Below are positions 42,503 to 50,650 of a stretch of 64,000 nucleotides of DNA, one piece after another. The stretch is from Actinomycetes bacterium (GTDB taxonomy: Bacteria > Actinomycetota > Coriobacteriia > Anaerosomatales > Anaerosomataceae): assembly GCA_022839745.1 (NCBI GenBank), contig JALHJB010000014.1, forward strand, positions 1 through 64,000, in the 5' to 3' direction. Each line of letters opens with the position of its first letter. Position 1 is the stretch's first letter. The notes under the pieces are model-generated. The model had not been told where the DNA came from, searched no databases, and saw only the letters and a list, made by a program, of their open reading frames with translations. A program made the position numbers and the translations under genes.

Positions 42503-43540
42503 ATGCATCGTGCTTCGCTTCCTGTCCGGCTTGCCGCACTCGCGGTCTCCCTGGTGCTGTTCGCCATCACGGGCGGAACGGCCGCCGCGGTCGCGGACGA
42601 CTACATCAATCGCGACCTTATGCCCACCGGCACGCTGGTGGCGGGCATCGATGTCTCGGGGATGACACGCTCGGACGCACGCGAGCTCATCACGCGTGAG
42701 GTGGTGGCGCCGCTGGGCGAGCCTGTGACCGTGGATGCCGGGGGCACGCGCTTCACACTCCCTGCGGCCGAGGTCGTGGCGGTCGATGTCGACGCGATGC
42801 TCGACGAAGCGTTCCTGCCGCGCAAGCGGGCCGCCCTGCCCAAACGCGTCGTCGACCGTGTGGCTGACCGGCCGGCCGGTACGAAGACCGACCTCAAGAT
42901 CACGCTCGCGGACGCGACGGTCGATCAGTGGCTCGCCGAAGCCGCGCGGTCCATCGAGACGACCCCCTCCGACGCAGCGATCAAGCTCGAAGATGGCGCG
43001 GTCGTGTTCGTCCCATCGCGCGTCGGGACCTCGCTCGACGTGACCGCGACAGCGGGAGCGCTGCGTGAGGCGCTTGTAGCGGGCGTGAAGACGGTGGAAG
43101 CCGGGATCATCCACACCGAGCCCCAGATCACCGAGTCGGAGCTTGGTCCGGCGATCCTGGTGGACATCTCCGAGCGAAGACTCTACCTCTACCGCGACGG
43201 CGAGGTGGAGAAGACGTACGGCGTGGCCGTTGGGACACCGGGCCACCCCACACCACGCGGGGAGTTCGAGATCACGCAGAAGCGCTACATGCCGACGTGG
43301 GTGAACCCCGGATCGGCGTGGGCGGCCGACATGCCGAGGACCATAGGCCCCGGCCCGAGCAACCCGCTCGGCACACGGGCACTGAACATCAACGCTCCCG
43401 GTATCAGGATCCACGGGACCACGGCGAACTCGTCCATCGGCACCGCGGCGTCACACGGGTGCATGCGCATGCACCGCTGGGACATCGAGGACCTGTACGA
43501 GCGCGTCGAAGTGGGGACCCCGGTCTTCATCGTCCGCTGA
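42503..43540 (+). CDS. L,D-transpeptidase (YkuD) with peptidoglycan-binding domain
   Basis: 345 residues. A signal/anchor segment (VRLAALAVSLVLFAITGGTAAAVA), a PG_binding_4 (VanW-associated) region (about 45-200, TGTLVAGIDVSGMTRSDARELI), and a C-terminal YkuD domain with PAILVDISERRLYLYRDGE, GTPGHPTPRGEFEI and the catalytic stretch IHGTTANSSIGTAASHGCMRMHRWD. It makes 3-3 cross-links outside the membrane. The ATG has GAGAGG upstream. The 97-base gap to cheR holds a possible -10 (TAGAAT near 42456). Confidence 0.94.
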   Translation: MHRASLPVRLAALAVSLVLFAITGGTAAAVADDYINRDLMPTGTLVAGIDVSGMTRSDARELITREVVAPLGEPVTVDAGGTRFTLPAAEVVAVDVDAMLDEAFLPRKRAALPKRVVDRVADRPAGTKTDLKITLADATVDQWLAEAARSIETTPSDAAIKLEDGAVVFVPSRVGTSLDVTATAGALREALVAGVKTVEAGIIHTEPQITESELGPAILVDISERRLYLYRDGEVEKTYGVAVGTPGHPTPRGEFEITQKRYMPTWVNPGSAWAADMPRTIGPGPSNPLGTRALNINAPGIRIHGTTANSSIGTAASHGCMRMHRWDIEDLYERVEVGTPVFIVR

Positions 43541-43563
43541 GCGAAGCCCGGAGCCTGCGCGGA

Positions 43564-44715
43564 TCACCGACAGATCTCGTGCATGGCCTCCAGCGCACTA
43601 TCGACGGAGCCATCTTCGAGGCCCCATCCGAGACTGAACCGCACTGCGCCTGACTCGAGCGTACCGACCGCCGCGTGCGTCCATGGGCTGCAGTGCAGTC
43701 CGGCACGCACGGCGATGCCGTACCGCTTGTCGAGCACGTAGGCGATCTCGTCCGAGGATGTGCGCTCGTGGGCGACGCTCAAGACCGGAACTCGTGGTAC
43801 GTCGGGCGCGGGACCGAGCACCCGGAGTCCGGGTATCTCCAGCAATCCCTCGTGCAATCTGCGTGTGAGCTCACGCTCGCGCGCCATGAGGGCCTGACCC
43901 TCGGCCAGCAAGAGCGTCGCCCCGGCGCCGAGACCCGCGATACCCGGGGTGTTCGGCGTGCCAGCCTCATAGCGGTCAGGGCGATCCGCAGGCTGCGTCA
44001 CCTCGATGGATGACCCGCCACCGCCCTGGAGCGACTCTGTCGGCTGGAAGTCCGGTGCGAGGTACAGCGCGCCGATGCCCTGCGGGCCGAGCAGCCCCTT
44101 GTGTCCCGCCACCGCATAGGCGTCGACGCCAAGCGAGGCGCAGTCGACGGGCAGGTGACCGGCCGCCTGAGCGCCATCGACCACCATGACCGCACCGTGC
44201 TCGTGCGCGACGTCGGCAAGGTCGGCGATCGCCTGGATGGCGCCTGTGACGTTCGATGCGTGCTGACAGATGACCATCCGGGTCGGCGCAGCCGCGACCG
44301 CCCGCTCGACGTCTTCGATGTCCACGTGCCCCTCAGCATCGACCGGCACGCGCGCGACCTTCACCCCGCGCGTGACGAGCGTGTACAGCGGCCGGACGAC
44401 GGCGTTGTGCTCGGCCGAGACGATCACGACCCGATCACCACGCTTGAGGGATCCCTTGAGCACCAGGTTGAGCGCCTCGGTGCACCCGGATGTGAACACG
44501 AGATCGCGTGCATCAGACACGCCAAGGAGCCGGGCGACCTCGCTTCGCGCATGCGCGATCGTCCTGCCGGCCGCAAGCGCGAGCGCGTGCGATCCGCGGT
44601 CGGGGTTGCCGCCCGCCGAGTCCATGGCGGACACCATCGCCTCGACCACGCCCGGCGGCTTGGGCCAGGATGTGGCGGCATGATCGAAGTAGATGACGCC
44701 CGGCGACTCGCCCAT
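43564..44715 (-). CDS. Cysteine desulfurase family protein (aminotransferase class V)
   Basis: 383 residues. VIYFDHAATSWPKPPGV at the start, the PLP lysine in YAVAGHKGLLGPQGIGALYL, SAEHNAVVRPLY and the persulfide Cys in GIAVRAGLHCSPWTHAAVGT. This group (often found near selenium or molybdenum genes) frees sulfur from cysteine. Being the last gene of the Moco operon, three bases after mogA, it may feed sulfur to FdhD for sulfuration of Mo/W formate dehydrogenases; that is inference. Confidence 0.9.
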   Translation of the reverse strand: MGESPGVIYFDHAATSWPKPPGVVEAMVSAMDSAGGNPDRGSHALALAAGRTIAHARSEVARLLGVSDARDLVFTSGCTEALNLVLKGSLKRGDRVVIVSAEHNAVVRPLYTLVTRGVKVARVPVDAEGHVDIEDVERAVAAAPTRMVICQHASNVTGAIQAIADLADVAHEHGAVMVVDGAQAAGHLPVDCASLGVDAYAVAGHKGLLGPQGIGALYLAPDFQPTESLQGGGGSSIEVTQPADRPDRYEAGTPNTPGIAGLGAGATLLLAEGQALMARERELTRRLHEGLLEIPGLRVLGPAPDVPRVPVLSVAHERTSSDEIAYVLDKRYGIAVRAGLHCSPWTHAAVGTLESGAVRFSLGWGLEDGSVDSALEAMHEICR

Positions 44716-44718
44716 CGT

Positions 44719-45204
44719 CTAGCCGTGCCCCCCGCCGGCCATCATTTCGGCCGCATGCTCGAGCACGTCGGCCACGAAGCCGAACGACTCGCGCACGGCC
44801 TTCTCCGAGCCGGGCAGATTGATGATGAGCGTGCTCCCGCGCTGCCCCGCCGTGCCCCGGGACAGCATCGCACGGTCGGTGATCTTGAGACTCTCGCCGC
44901 GGATGACCTCGCCGATGCCGGGAACCTCACGCTCGCACACGGAAAGCGTGGTCTCGGGAAGCACGTCGCGTGGCCCTATACCGGTGCCTCCGGTAGTGAA
45001 CACGATGTCGCATCGATCGGTGTCGGCCATCTCGATAAGCGCGGCCGCGATACGCTCGGGATCATCCGGGAGCAGGTGGTATGCGGCCACCTCCCACCCA
45101 CGCGATCCTGAGAGCTCCATCAACGTGCGACCCGAAGTGTCCGCCGCGCCGCCAGCCGCGCGCGTATCGGACGAGGTCAGGACGCCGATGCGCAGTACGC
45201 TCAT
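44719..45204 (-). CDS. mogA: Molybdopterin adenylyltransferase MogA/MoaB family
   Basis: 161 residues. IGVLTSSDTRAAGGAADTSGRTL, DIVFTTGGTGIGPRDVLPETTL and REVPGIGEVIRGESLKITDRAMLSRGTAG form the MoCF-biosynthesis domain; it adenylates molybdopterin before metal insertion by MoeA. The ATG overlaps the MOSC gene stop as TGATG. Confidence 0.93.
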   Translation of the reverse strand: MSVLRIGVLTSSDTRAAGGAADTSGRTLMELSGSRGWEVAAYHLLPDDPERIAAALIEMADTDRCDIVFTTGGTGIGPRDVLPETTLSVCEREVPGIGEVIRGESLKITDRAMLSRGTAGQRGSTLIINLPGSEKAVRESFGFVADVLEHAAEMMAGGGHG

Positions 45205-45647
45205 CAGGAGTCACTCCCCGCGACCGAGATCTCGTCTCCGACCTCGACGCGCCCGCCCTCGACCACGATGGCGAAGATGCCCTCCTTCGGCATGACACAG
45301 TCACCGGCCTGATAGTAGATGGCGCACTTGGTGTGGCACTCCTTGCCGATCTGCGTGACCTCGAGGAGCGTGTCGCCAACGCGCACGCGCGTACCGACGG
45401 GCAACGAGACGAGGTCGATCCCGCGTGTGGTGATGTTCTCGGCGAAGTCGCCCCCGTGCACGTCCAGGCCCTTTTCCTGCATCTTGGCGATGGACTCCTC
45501 GGCGAGCAGGCTCACCTGACGATGCCAGTCGCCTGCGTGAGCATCACCCTCGAAGCCGCTCCCGGGTACCAGGACCCCGGACTCGCCAGGAGTCTTCCGA
45601 ACGGTCTTCTTCGCCGACAGGTTCACGGATGTGACAGTCGCGGGCAT
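45204..45647 (-). CDS. MOSC domain protein
   Basis: 147 residues. ATVTSVNLSAKKTVRKTPGE, GFEGDAHAGDWHRQVSLLAEESI, GGDFAENITTRGIDLVSLPVGTRVRVGDTLLEVTQIGKECHTKCAI and the conserved Cys in the last stretch define the MOSC fold, which binds Moco or carries sulfur. Stand-alone MOSC proteins are common next to moaC and mogA. The start is the ATG at 45645-45647 with GGAGG upstream; the longer frame overlaps moaC. Confidence 0.93.
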   Translation of the reverse strand: MPATVTSVNLSAKKTVRKTPGESGVLVPGSGFEGDAHAGDWHRQVSLLAEESIAKMQEKGLDVHGGDFAENITTRGIDLVSLPVGTRVRVGDTLLEVTQIGKECHTKCAIYYQAGDCVMPKEGIFAIVVEGGRVEVGDEISVAGSDS

Positions 45648-45651
45648 GTAC

Positions 45652-46155
45652 TCAGTCCTCCTTGTGGGTCTGACCGTCATCGGCGCGTGTCCACGTGCCG
45701 GACGCGCCACCCGACTTCTCGAGCAGACGGACTGAAGCGATCTCCATGCCACGATCGACCGCCTTGCACATGTCGTACAGCGCAAGCGCGGCGGTAGCCG
45801 CGGCGGTGAGCGCCTCCATCTCGATACCCGTCTTGCCATCGGTGGCGCAGGTGGCGAGGATTCGCACCGACGCCTCGCCTGGCTCGAGCTCCACCGACAC
45901 CTTCGTGATCGGGATCGGGTGGCAGAGCGGGATGAGATCGGCCGTGCGTTTGGCTGCCTGGATGCCCGCGATGCGCGCAACCGCGAACACGTCGCCTTTC
46001 GGCGCCCTGCCCTCGACGATCATCGCGAGCGTCTCGGGCTTCATGCGGATGATGGCCTCGGCGGACGCCACGCGATGCGTGACCTGCTTGGAACCCACAT
46101 CGACCATATGGGCCGCGCCGCTCTCGTCGAGGTGCGTCAGACGATCGTGGGACAC
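45652..46155 (-). CDS. moaC: Cyclic pyranopterin monophosphate synthase MoaC
   Basis: 167 residues. HMVDVGSKQVTHRVASAEAII, KGDVFAVARIAGIQAAKRTADLIPLCHPIPI and TGIEMEALTAAATAALALYDMCKAVDRGM carry the conserved Lys, His and Asp of the active site. It acts after MoaA to make cPMP. The GTG at 46153-46155 has GGAGG five bases upstream and follows the moaA stop by one base. Confidence 0.96.
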   Translation of the reverse strand: MSHDRLTHLDESGAAHMVDVGSKQVTHRVASAEAIIRMKPETLAMIVEGRAPKGDVFAVARIAGIQAAKRTADLIPLCHPIPITKVSVELEPGEASVRILATCATDGKTGIEMEALTAAATAALALYDMCKAVDRGMEIASVRLLEKSGGASGTWTRADDGQTHKED

Positions 46156-46156
46156 C

Positions 46157-47179
46157 TCAGCCTCCGATCTGTGACATGTACCGTACCGTTCCGTGCTGCT
46201 GGTTGTGCCCCTCGGGCTTGGAGTCCAGCGCGCGATGGATGAGCGCCCGCACGTCCTCGTCGGTGCCGGTACGCAACACGGTGCGGACATCGAGCTCGGC
46301 ATCGGAGAACAGGCATGTACGCAGCCCGCCATCGGCAGTCAGGCGCAGGCGATTGCACTCCCCACAGAAGTGGTGCGAGAGCGGCGCGATCACGCCGAGC
46401 GTGCCGGCCGCACCCGGGAACCGGTAGTACATGGCTGGCCCCCATCCGCCGGGCGCGTCATCGCGGGCGACGGGCGCGAGCACACCCAGACCCGCGGCCT
46501 CACCCTCCACCGTGATACGTTCGAGGATCTCATCGGTGGAAACGTGGTCGGCCTCGGTCCATCCGTCGGCCTCCGCACTCGTACAGCTGTGCTCTCCCAC
46601 GTCACCCACCGGCATGTATTCGATGAAGCGGACGTGCACCGGGCGGTCCACGGTCATGCGCGCGAAGCCGAGCAGGTCCTGGTCGAGCGATCGCACGACC
46701 ACGACGTTGAGCTTCACGGGATCCATGCCCACCGCGAACGCGGCCTCCATGCCCGCGAGCACGTCCTCGAGCCTGCCGCCACGCGTGATCCGCGAATACG
46801 TCTCGGGTTCGAGGGTGTCGAGTGAGATGTTGATGCGCTTCAGGCCGGCCTCGGCGAGATCCTTCGCGTACCGCGCCAGCAAGGTGCCGTTCGTGGTGAG
46901 TGCGATCGCCTCGATACCGGTAGTCTCCCGCAAGCGGCGCACGTGGTCGACGATACCGAGCCGCACGAGCGGCTCACCGCCGGTGAGGCGGATCTTGCTG
47001 ATTCCCTCCTCGGCCGAGATCCGGGCGAAACGCTCGATCTCCTCGAAGGAGAGGACCTGATCGTGCTCTTTCCAGTCGATGCCGCCGGGAGGCATACAGT
47101 AGACGCACCGCAGGTTGCAGCGGTCGGTCACGCTGATGCGCAAGTAGTCGATCCTTCTGCCGAACGCGTCAGTCGCCAT
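46157..47179 (-). CDS. moaA: GTP 3',8-cyclase MoaA
   Basis: 340 residues. Radical-SAM cluster motif in RISVTDRCNLRCVYCMPPGG, GGEPLVR, and the C-terminal second cluster CGECNRLRLTADGGLRTCLF with a third Cys downstream. The chain ends in the double Gly needed for activity (QIGG). It overlaps the mobB stop by eleven bases. Confidence 0.97.
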   Translation of the reverse strand: MATDAFGRRIDYLRISVTDRCNLRCVYCMPPGGIDWKEHDQVLSFEEIERFARISAEEGISKIRLTGGEPLVRLGIVDHVRRLRETTGIEAIALTTNGTLLARYAKDLAEAGLKRINISLDTLEPETYSRITRGGRLEDVLAGMEAAFAVGMDPVKLNVVVVRSLDQDLLGFARMTVDRPVHVRFIEYMPVGDVGEHSCTSAEADGWTEADHVSTDEILERITVEGEAAGLGVLAPVARDDAPGGWGPAMYYRFPGAAGTLGVIAPLSHHFCGECNRLRLTADGGLRTCLFSDAELDVRTVLRTGTDEDVRALIHRALDSKPEGHNQQHGTVRYMSQIGG

Positions 47180-47693
47180 GAGGCACACCTTTCAGAAACG
47201 TGGCCTCCACAAGGTCGGCCAGCCCCCCGGCGTCATCGAGATCGAAGACGGGCAGGTCGCCGACCTCGAGCTCCGTGTTGTCGGTCACAAGCGCGAACAG
47301 CTCCCGCGGCTCGCAGACGAGCTCTGTGGAGCGGGCATGGCGCGAGACCTCTATCCGCACGTTGCCCGCGCGACGGTAGCCCTCGGTGAGCATGATGTCC
47401 ACGTCGCCCGCGAGGCTCTGGAGCTCCTCGAGCGTGGCTTCGTGATCCATGGTCCGGGTCATACCGAGCTTGGACGGTGAGCTCACGAGCGAAACCGCGG
47501 CTCCCGCCTTCGCATGCCGCCACGAGTCCTTGCCGGGCACGTCGATGTCGAAGTCGTGCACGTGGTGCTTCACGCTCGCGACCCGGTACCCGCGCTCCGC
47601 GAGGGCGCCGATCAGGCGTTCCATGAGCGTGGTCTTGCCCGAATCGCTCTTTCCGACGACCGAGACGACGGGGATGCCGGTCCCCGTGGTCAC
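47169..47693 (-). CDS. mobB: Molybdopterin-guanine dinucleotide biosynthesis protein MobB
   Basis: About 174 residues. P-loop VVSVVGKSDSGKTTLMERLIGAL, SVKHHVHDFDIDVPGKDSWRHAKAG and DIMLTEGYRRAGNVRIEV are typical of MobB, a GTP-binding helper of MobA. The GTG at 47691-47693 directly follows the upstream stop; a GTG seven codons earlier is possible. Confidence 0.92.
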   Translation of the reverse strand: MTTGTGIPVVSVVGKSDSGKTTLMERLIGALAERGYRVASVKHHVHDFDIDVPGKDSWRHAKAGAAVSLVSSPSKLGMTRTMDHEATLEELQSLAGDVDIMLTEGYRRAGNVRIEVSRHARSTELVCEPRELFALVTDNTELEVGDLPVFDLDDAGGLADLVEATFLKGVPHGD

Positions 47694-47694
47694 G

Positions 47695-47913
47695 CTAGAA
47701 GCACCCGAGATCACAGTTGTGCACGCGCAGGCCTGCGGCGTCCGCGGCAGCGCCCGCGACCTTGTACGGCACGCCCTGGTCCTCGGCGAACTTGCGCAAC
47801 ACCGGACAGGTGATCTTGCCGTCGATGGCCTTCGCCTTGATCGCGTCCATCATCTCGTCGGTCACCTGAGCGGTCCAACGGGGGTCGGTGAACTTCTGGT
47901 TCTCGCTGCTCAT
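47695..47913 (-). CDS. Small conserved-context protein in the Moco operon, Cys-rich C terminus
   Basis: 72 residues, start ATG overlapping the moeA stop as ATGA with GAGGAAGG upstream. MSSENQKFTDPRWTAQVTDE then a helical stretch (VLRKFAEDQGVPYKVAGAAADAAGL) and the ending RVHNCDLGCF with a C-x3-C pair; another Cys lies in KITCPVL. It looks like a small helix-turn-helix-like or metal-binding helper. I do not recognise a named family. Its tight coupling to moeA and mobB says it acts in Mo/W cofactor assembly or sensing. Confidence 0.8.
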   Translation of the reverse strand: MSSENQKFTDPRWTAQVTDEMMDAIKAKAIDGKITCPVLRKFAEDQGVPYKVAGAAADAAGLRVHNCDLGCF

Positions 47914-49151
47914 GCCGTGCCTTCCTCTACATCGAGTCGGATGCATATCACTTCGGAGCCCGCCGCCACGAACGATTCGCCCTCCGGCAACGACATCAGG
48001 CAGTTTCCGCGGTGCATCGCTGTGAGCAGCGCCGAGGACTGGTTGCCGGAGACCGCGACAGTGTAGCCACCGTCGGCGCCCCGCGTGAGCCTAGAGCGCA
48101 GGAAGTAGCGTCGATCGGCCTTCTTGCGCGTGTCATGCGTGAGCGTTGCCACCACACGGGGGCGCACGAGCGAGGTGAACCCTGCCATCTTACGGATGGC
48201 AGGGCGCACGAACAGCTCGAAGCCGACCATCGTGGAGGTGGGGTTGCCGGGAAGCCCGAAGAACGGCGTGCCGCCGATCGTGCCGAAGGTCTGCGGCCCA
48301 CCCGGACGCATCGCAACGCGCCAGAATTCGAGCTCGCCGATCTCCTCGAGCACCTTCTTCACGACGTCGAAATCGCCCATGCTGACGCCGCCTGTGGTGA
48401 TCATCAGGTCGAACTCGGGGGCACGCTCGAGCAGCTCCCGTGTGCTGTCCTCGGTGTCGCGGGCCACGCCGAGCACATGCGGCTCGCCGCCGGCCTGCAC
48501 GACCTGAGCCGCAAGCGAGTACGAGTTCGAGTTGCGGATCTTGCCGGGGCCCGGCTTCTCCGCGACATCCACGAGCTCATCACCGGTGGAGACGATCGCG
48601 ACACGCGGGCGGCGGCGAACAGCGAGCTCGGCGTGACCGACGGAAGCCGCCAGACCGATCGCCGCGGGCCCGATGGTCTCACCGGCAAGCAGCACGGACT
48701 GGCCTTCGCGCACCTCCTCGCCACGGGAGCGGACGTTCTCGCCAAGCGTGACGGGGCGCAACACGGCCACGGTGTCGCCGATGCCGCCCTCGCCGGTGTC
48801 GGGGCGCGTGTGCTCGACCATCACCACCGAGTCGGCGCCCATGGGGATCGGCGCGCCGGTCATGATGCGGGCGGCCTGGCCGGGATTGACCACGATCTCC
48901 GGCTGGACGCCCGCGGGTATATGATCCACGACCCGCAAGACAGTAGGGCTGTCCTCGGACGCGTCGCGCACATCGACGTACCGAACGGCGTACCCGTCCA
49001 TGGCCGAGTTGTCGAACGGCGAGACATCGATGTCCGACACCACGTCCTCCGCGAGCACCCTGCCGAGCGAATCCAGGAGCCCGACCCGCTCGGGTTCGAG
49101 CACCGAGATACGCGAGAGCACCTGCTGCTGAGCTTCCTCGACGCTGATCAC
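47910..49151 (-). CDS. moeA: Molybdopterin molybdenumtransferase MoeA
   Basis: 413 residues. MISVEEAQQQVLSRI, DVSPFDNSAMDGYAVR, RIMTGAPIPMGADSVVMVEHT, VAIVSTGDEL, ITTGGVSMGDFDVVKKVLEEIG and GLPGNPTSTMVGFELFVRPAI are the MoeA signature blocks. It inserts molybdate or tungstate into adenylated molybdopterin. The gene begins two bases after the mobA-fdhD stop. Confidence 0.97.
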   Translation of the reverse strand: MISVEEAQQQVLSRISVLEPERVGLLDSLGRVLAEDVVSDIDVSPFDNSAMDGYAVRYVDVRDASEDSPTVLRVVDHIPAGVQPEIVVNPGQAARIMTGAPIPMGADSVVMVEHTRPDTGEGGIGDTVAVLRPVTLGENVRSRGEEVREGQSVLLAGETIGPAAIGLAASVGHAELAVRRRPRVAIVSTGDELVDVAEKPGPGKIRNSNSYSLAAQVVQAGGEPHVLGVARDTEDSTRELLERAPEFDLMITTGGVSMGDFDVVKKVLEEIGELEFWRVAMRPGGPQTFGTIGGTPFFGLPGNPTSTMVGFELFVRPAIRKMAGFTSLVRPRVVATLTHDTRKKADRRYFLRSRLTRGADGGYTVAVSGNQSSALLTAMHRGNCLMSLPEGESFVAAGSEVICIRLDVEEGTA

Positions 49152-49152
49152 G

Positions 49153-50559
49153 TCAGACGCCCTCCTTCGACGTCACGACGATGCGTGACGGGTTCGTGTA
49201 GACGACCAGCTTACCACCGCGCGCATACCCCACGAGGGTGAGCGCCGCGCGCTCGGCGATCTCGGCCGCCAGGTCGGTGACAGCGGTCCGGGACACCACG
49301 ATGGGCACCCGCGCCTTGGCTGCCTTCACCGCCATCTCGTAACTGATGCGGCCGGTGGTGAGCAGCATCGCGTTCTGTGTGTCGATGCGATCGAGCCAGA
49401 TCCTGCCGAAGAGCTTGTCGAGCGCGTTGTGACGCCCCACATCCTCGCGGACCAGGAGCAACTTCCCGCCGACGGCGATCCCGCACGAGTGCATCCCGCC
49501 TGTGTCGCGATACGACGCCGCCGCACGTGCGAGCTGACCGACGAGGTCGTAGATCTCCTCGGAGCCCACGCGGGCGTCAGAGTCGACCGGCAGGATGCCA
49601 CGGGCGTGGCCCACCGATGCGAACGTGATGCCCTTACCGCAACCCGAGGTGACATACCGCTTGCGCTCGGCCACATCGGGTGGCGCCTCCTCACGGGAGC
49701 GCACGTAGACGAGGCCGCGCTTGTGATCCACGTCCACGCCCGCGAGCGCTTCTCTGTCGGTGATGAAGCCCTCGGAGAGCAGGAAGCCGATGCCGAGGTC
49801 GGAGAGGTCCTCGGGGGTGGACTGCATGGTCGCGATCTCATCGTCGTTGAGGAAGACGGTGATCGGGCGTTCTGAAGGCATGCCGCGCGACGCACGCGCG
49901 CCGACCTCGATGACCGAGACCCGCGGCGTGACCGGCTCCTGCTGCTCCGACGCGCGGTCGCGCGACTCGAGCAACTCCTCCGGGGTGTTGACGTTGACGA
50001 TGCTGCGCAGACCGGGATCCACGCCCTTGAACGCGTCGAGCGGCACCTCGACGGTCTTGACCGCGGGCGCGATAGCGATGAGGCGGCGGCGGCCGGATGC
50101 GAGGATCCGCCGCGCCTCCGGCAGACAGCTCATGTGATACAGCGCCAGAAGGGGCTCCGGGCCCTTCTCACTCACCGGCAGCACCATCTGAGCGCCGTCA
50201 CGTGCGTCCCACAGCGTGCGGATGACCGAGGGCTCGAGCCACGGCATGTCAGCCGCGACCGCAAGCACCCACTCGTCCTCGGCAGCGGCCAGCGCGGTCA
50301 CCAGTCCGCCGAGCGGGCCCTGGTAGGCGACCTCGTCGGTGAGGACCCGCACGGACGATGGAAGACCCGCCGACTCCATCACTTCGGGACGGTTGGTGAC
50401 GACCACCACGTGCTCGCAGACCGAGCCGACCGTCTCGGCGACCCTGCGCACGAGCGGCTCACCATCGAAGAGCAGCATGGTCTTGTCGACGCCCATGCGC
50501 TGAGAGCGACCGCCGGCCAGTACGGCCGCGGTCACGGGGATGCGGTTCGTGTCGGGCAA
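49153..50559 (-). CDS. MobA-FdhD fusion: MGD synthesis plus formate dehydrogenase sulfurtransferase
   Basis: 468 residues. Residues about 8-200 are MobA: AAVLAGGRSQRMGVDKTMLLFDGEPL, VVTNRPEV, GPLGGLVTALAAAEDEWVLAVAADMPWLE and NVNTPEEL. After a linker rich in Glu/Gln/Arg, residues about 235-468 are FdhD: PITVFLNDDEIATMQSTPEDLSDLGIGFLLSEGFI, RYVTSGCGKGITF (a single Cys where E. coli has CxxC), GGMHSCGIAV, REDVGRHNALDKLFG and ARVPIVVSRTAVTDLA. FdhD passes sulfur from a cysteine desulfurase to Mo/W-bis-MGD. The fusion ties the last cofactor step to sulfuration. Confidence 0.94.
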   Translation of the reverse strand: MPDTNRIPVTAAVLAGGRSQRMGVDKTMLLFDGEPLVRRVAETVGSVCEHVVVVTNRPEVMESAGLPSSVRVLTDEVAYQGPLGGLVTALAAAEDEWVLAVAADMPWLEPSVIRTLWDARDGAQMVLPVSEKGPEPLLALYHMSCLPEARRILASGRRRLIAIAPAVKTVEVPLDAFKGVDPGLRSIVNVNTPEELLESRDRASEQQEPVTPRVSVIEVGARASRGMPSERPITVFLNDDEIATMQSTPEDLSDLGIGFLLSEGFITDREALAGVDVDHKRGLVYVRSREEAPPDVAERKRYVTSGCGKGITFASVGHARGILPVDSDARVGSEEIYDLVGQLARAAASYRDTGGMHSCGIAVGGKLLLVREDVGRHNALDKLFGRIWLDRIDTQNAMLLTTGRISYEMAVKAAKARVPIVVSRTAVTDLAAEIAERAALTLVGYARGGKLVVYTNPSRIVVTSKEGV

Positions 50560-50593
50560 TCTCTACCTCCATCGCGAGTGCCGGCCCGCGAAC

Positions 50594-50614
50594 GCCGCGT
50601 CCGCCGGACGCGGC
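50594..50614 (-). terminator. Hairpin between tupC and mobA-fdhD
   Basis: GCCGCGTCC pairs with GGACGCGGC around a GCC loop in the 62-base gap. No U-run follows, so it is an attenuator or RNA-stability stem at most. Confidence 0.4.
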
Positions 50615-50620
50615 CACCGT

Positions 50621-50650
50621 ATCATACCCCAGAGGGTACGCCAGCGGCAG
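50621..50650 (-). promoter_or_regulatory. Possible internal promoter with a CsoR-like palindrome ahead of mobA-fdhD
   Basis: On the minus strand TACCC-TCTG-GGGTA (50625-50638) overlaps a -10-like TATGAT (50621-50626), with only a weak -35 (CTGCCG at 50645-50650, 18-base spacer). Arm sequence, four-base centre and overlap with TATGAT resemble the site at 26726-26743. It overlaps the 3' end of tupC. Confidence 0.35.
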
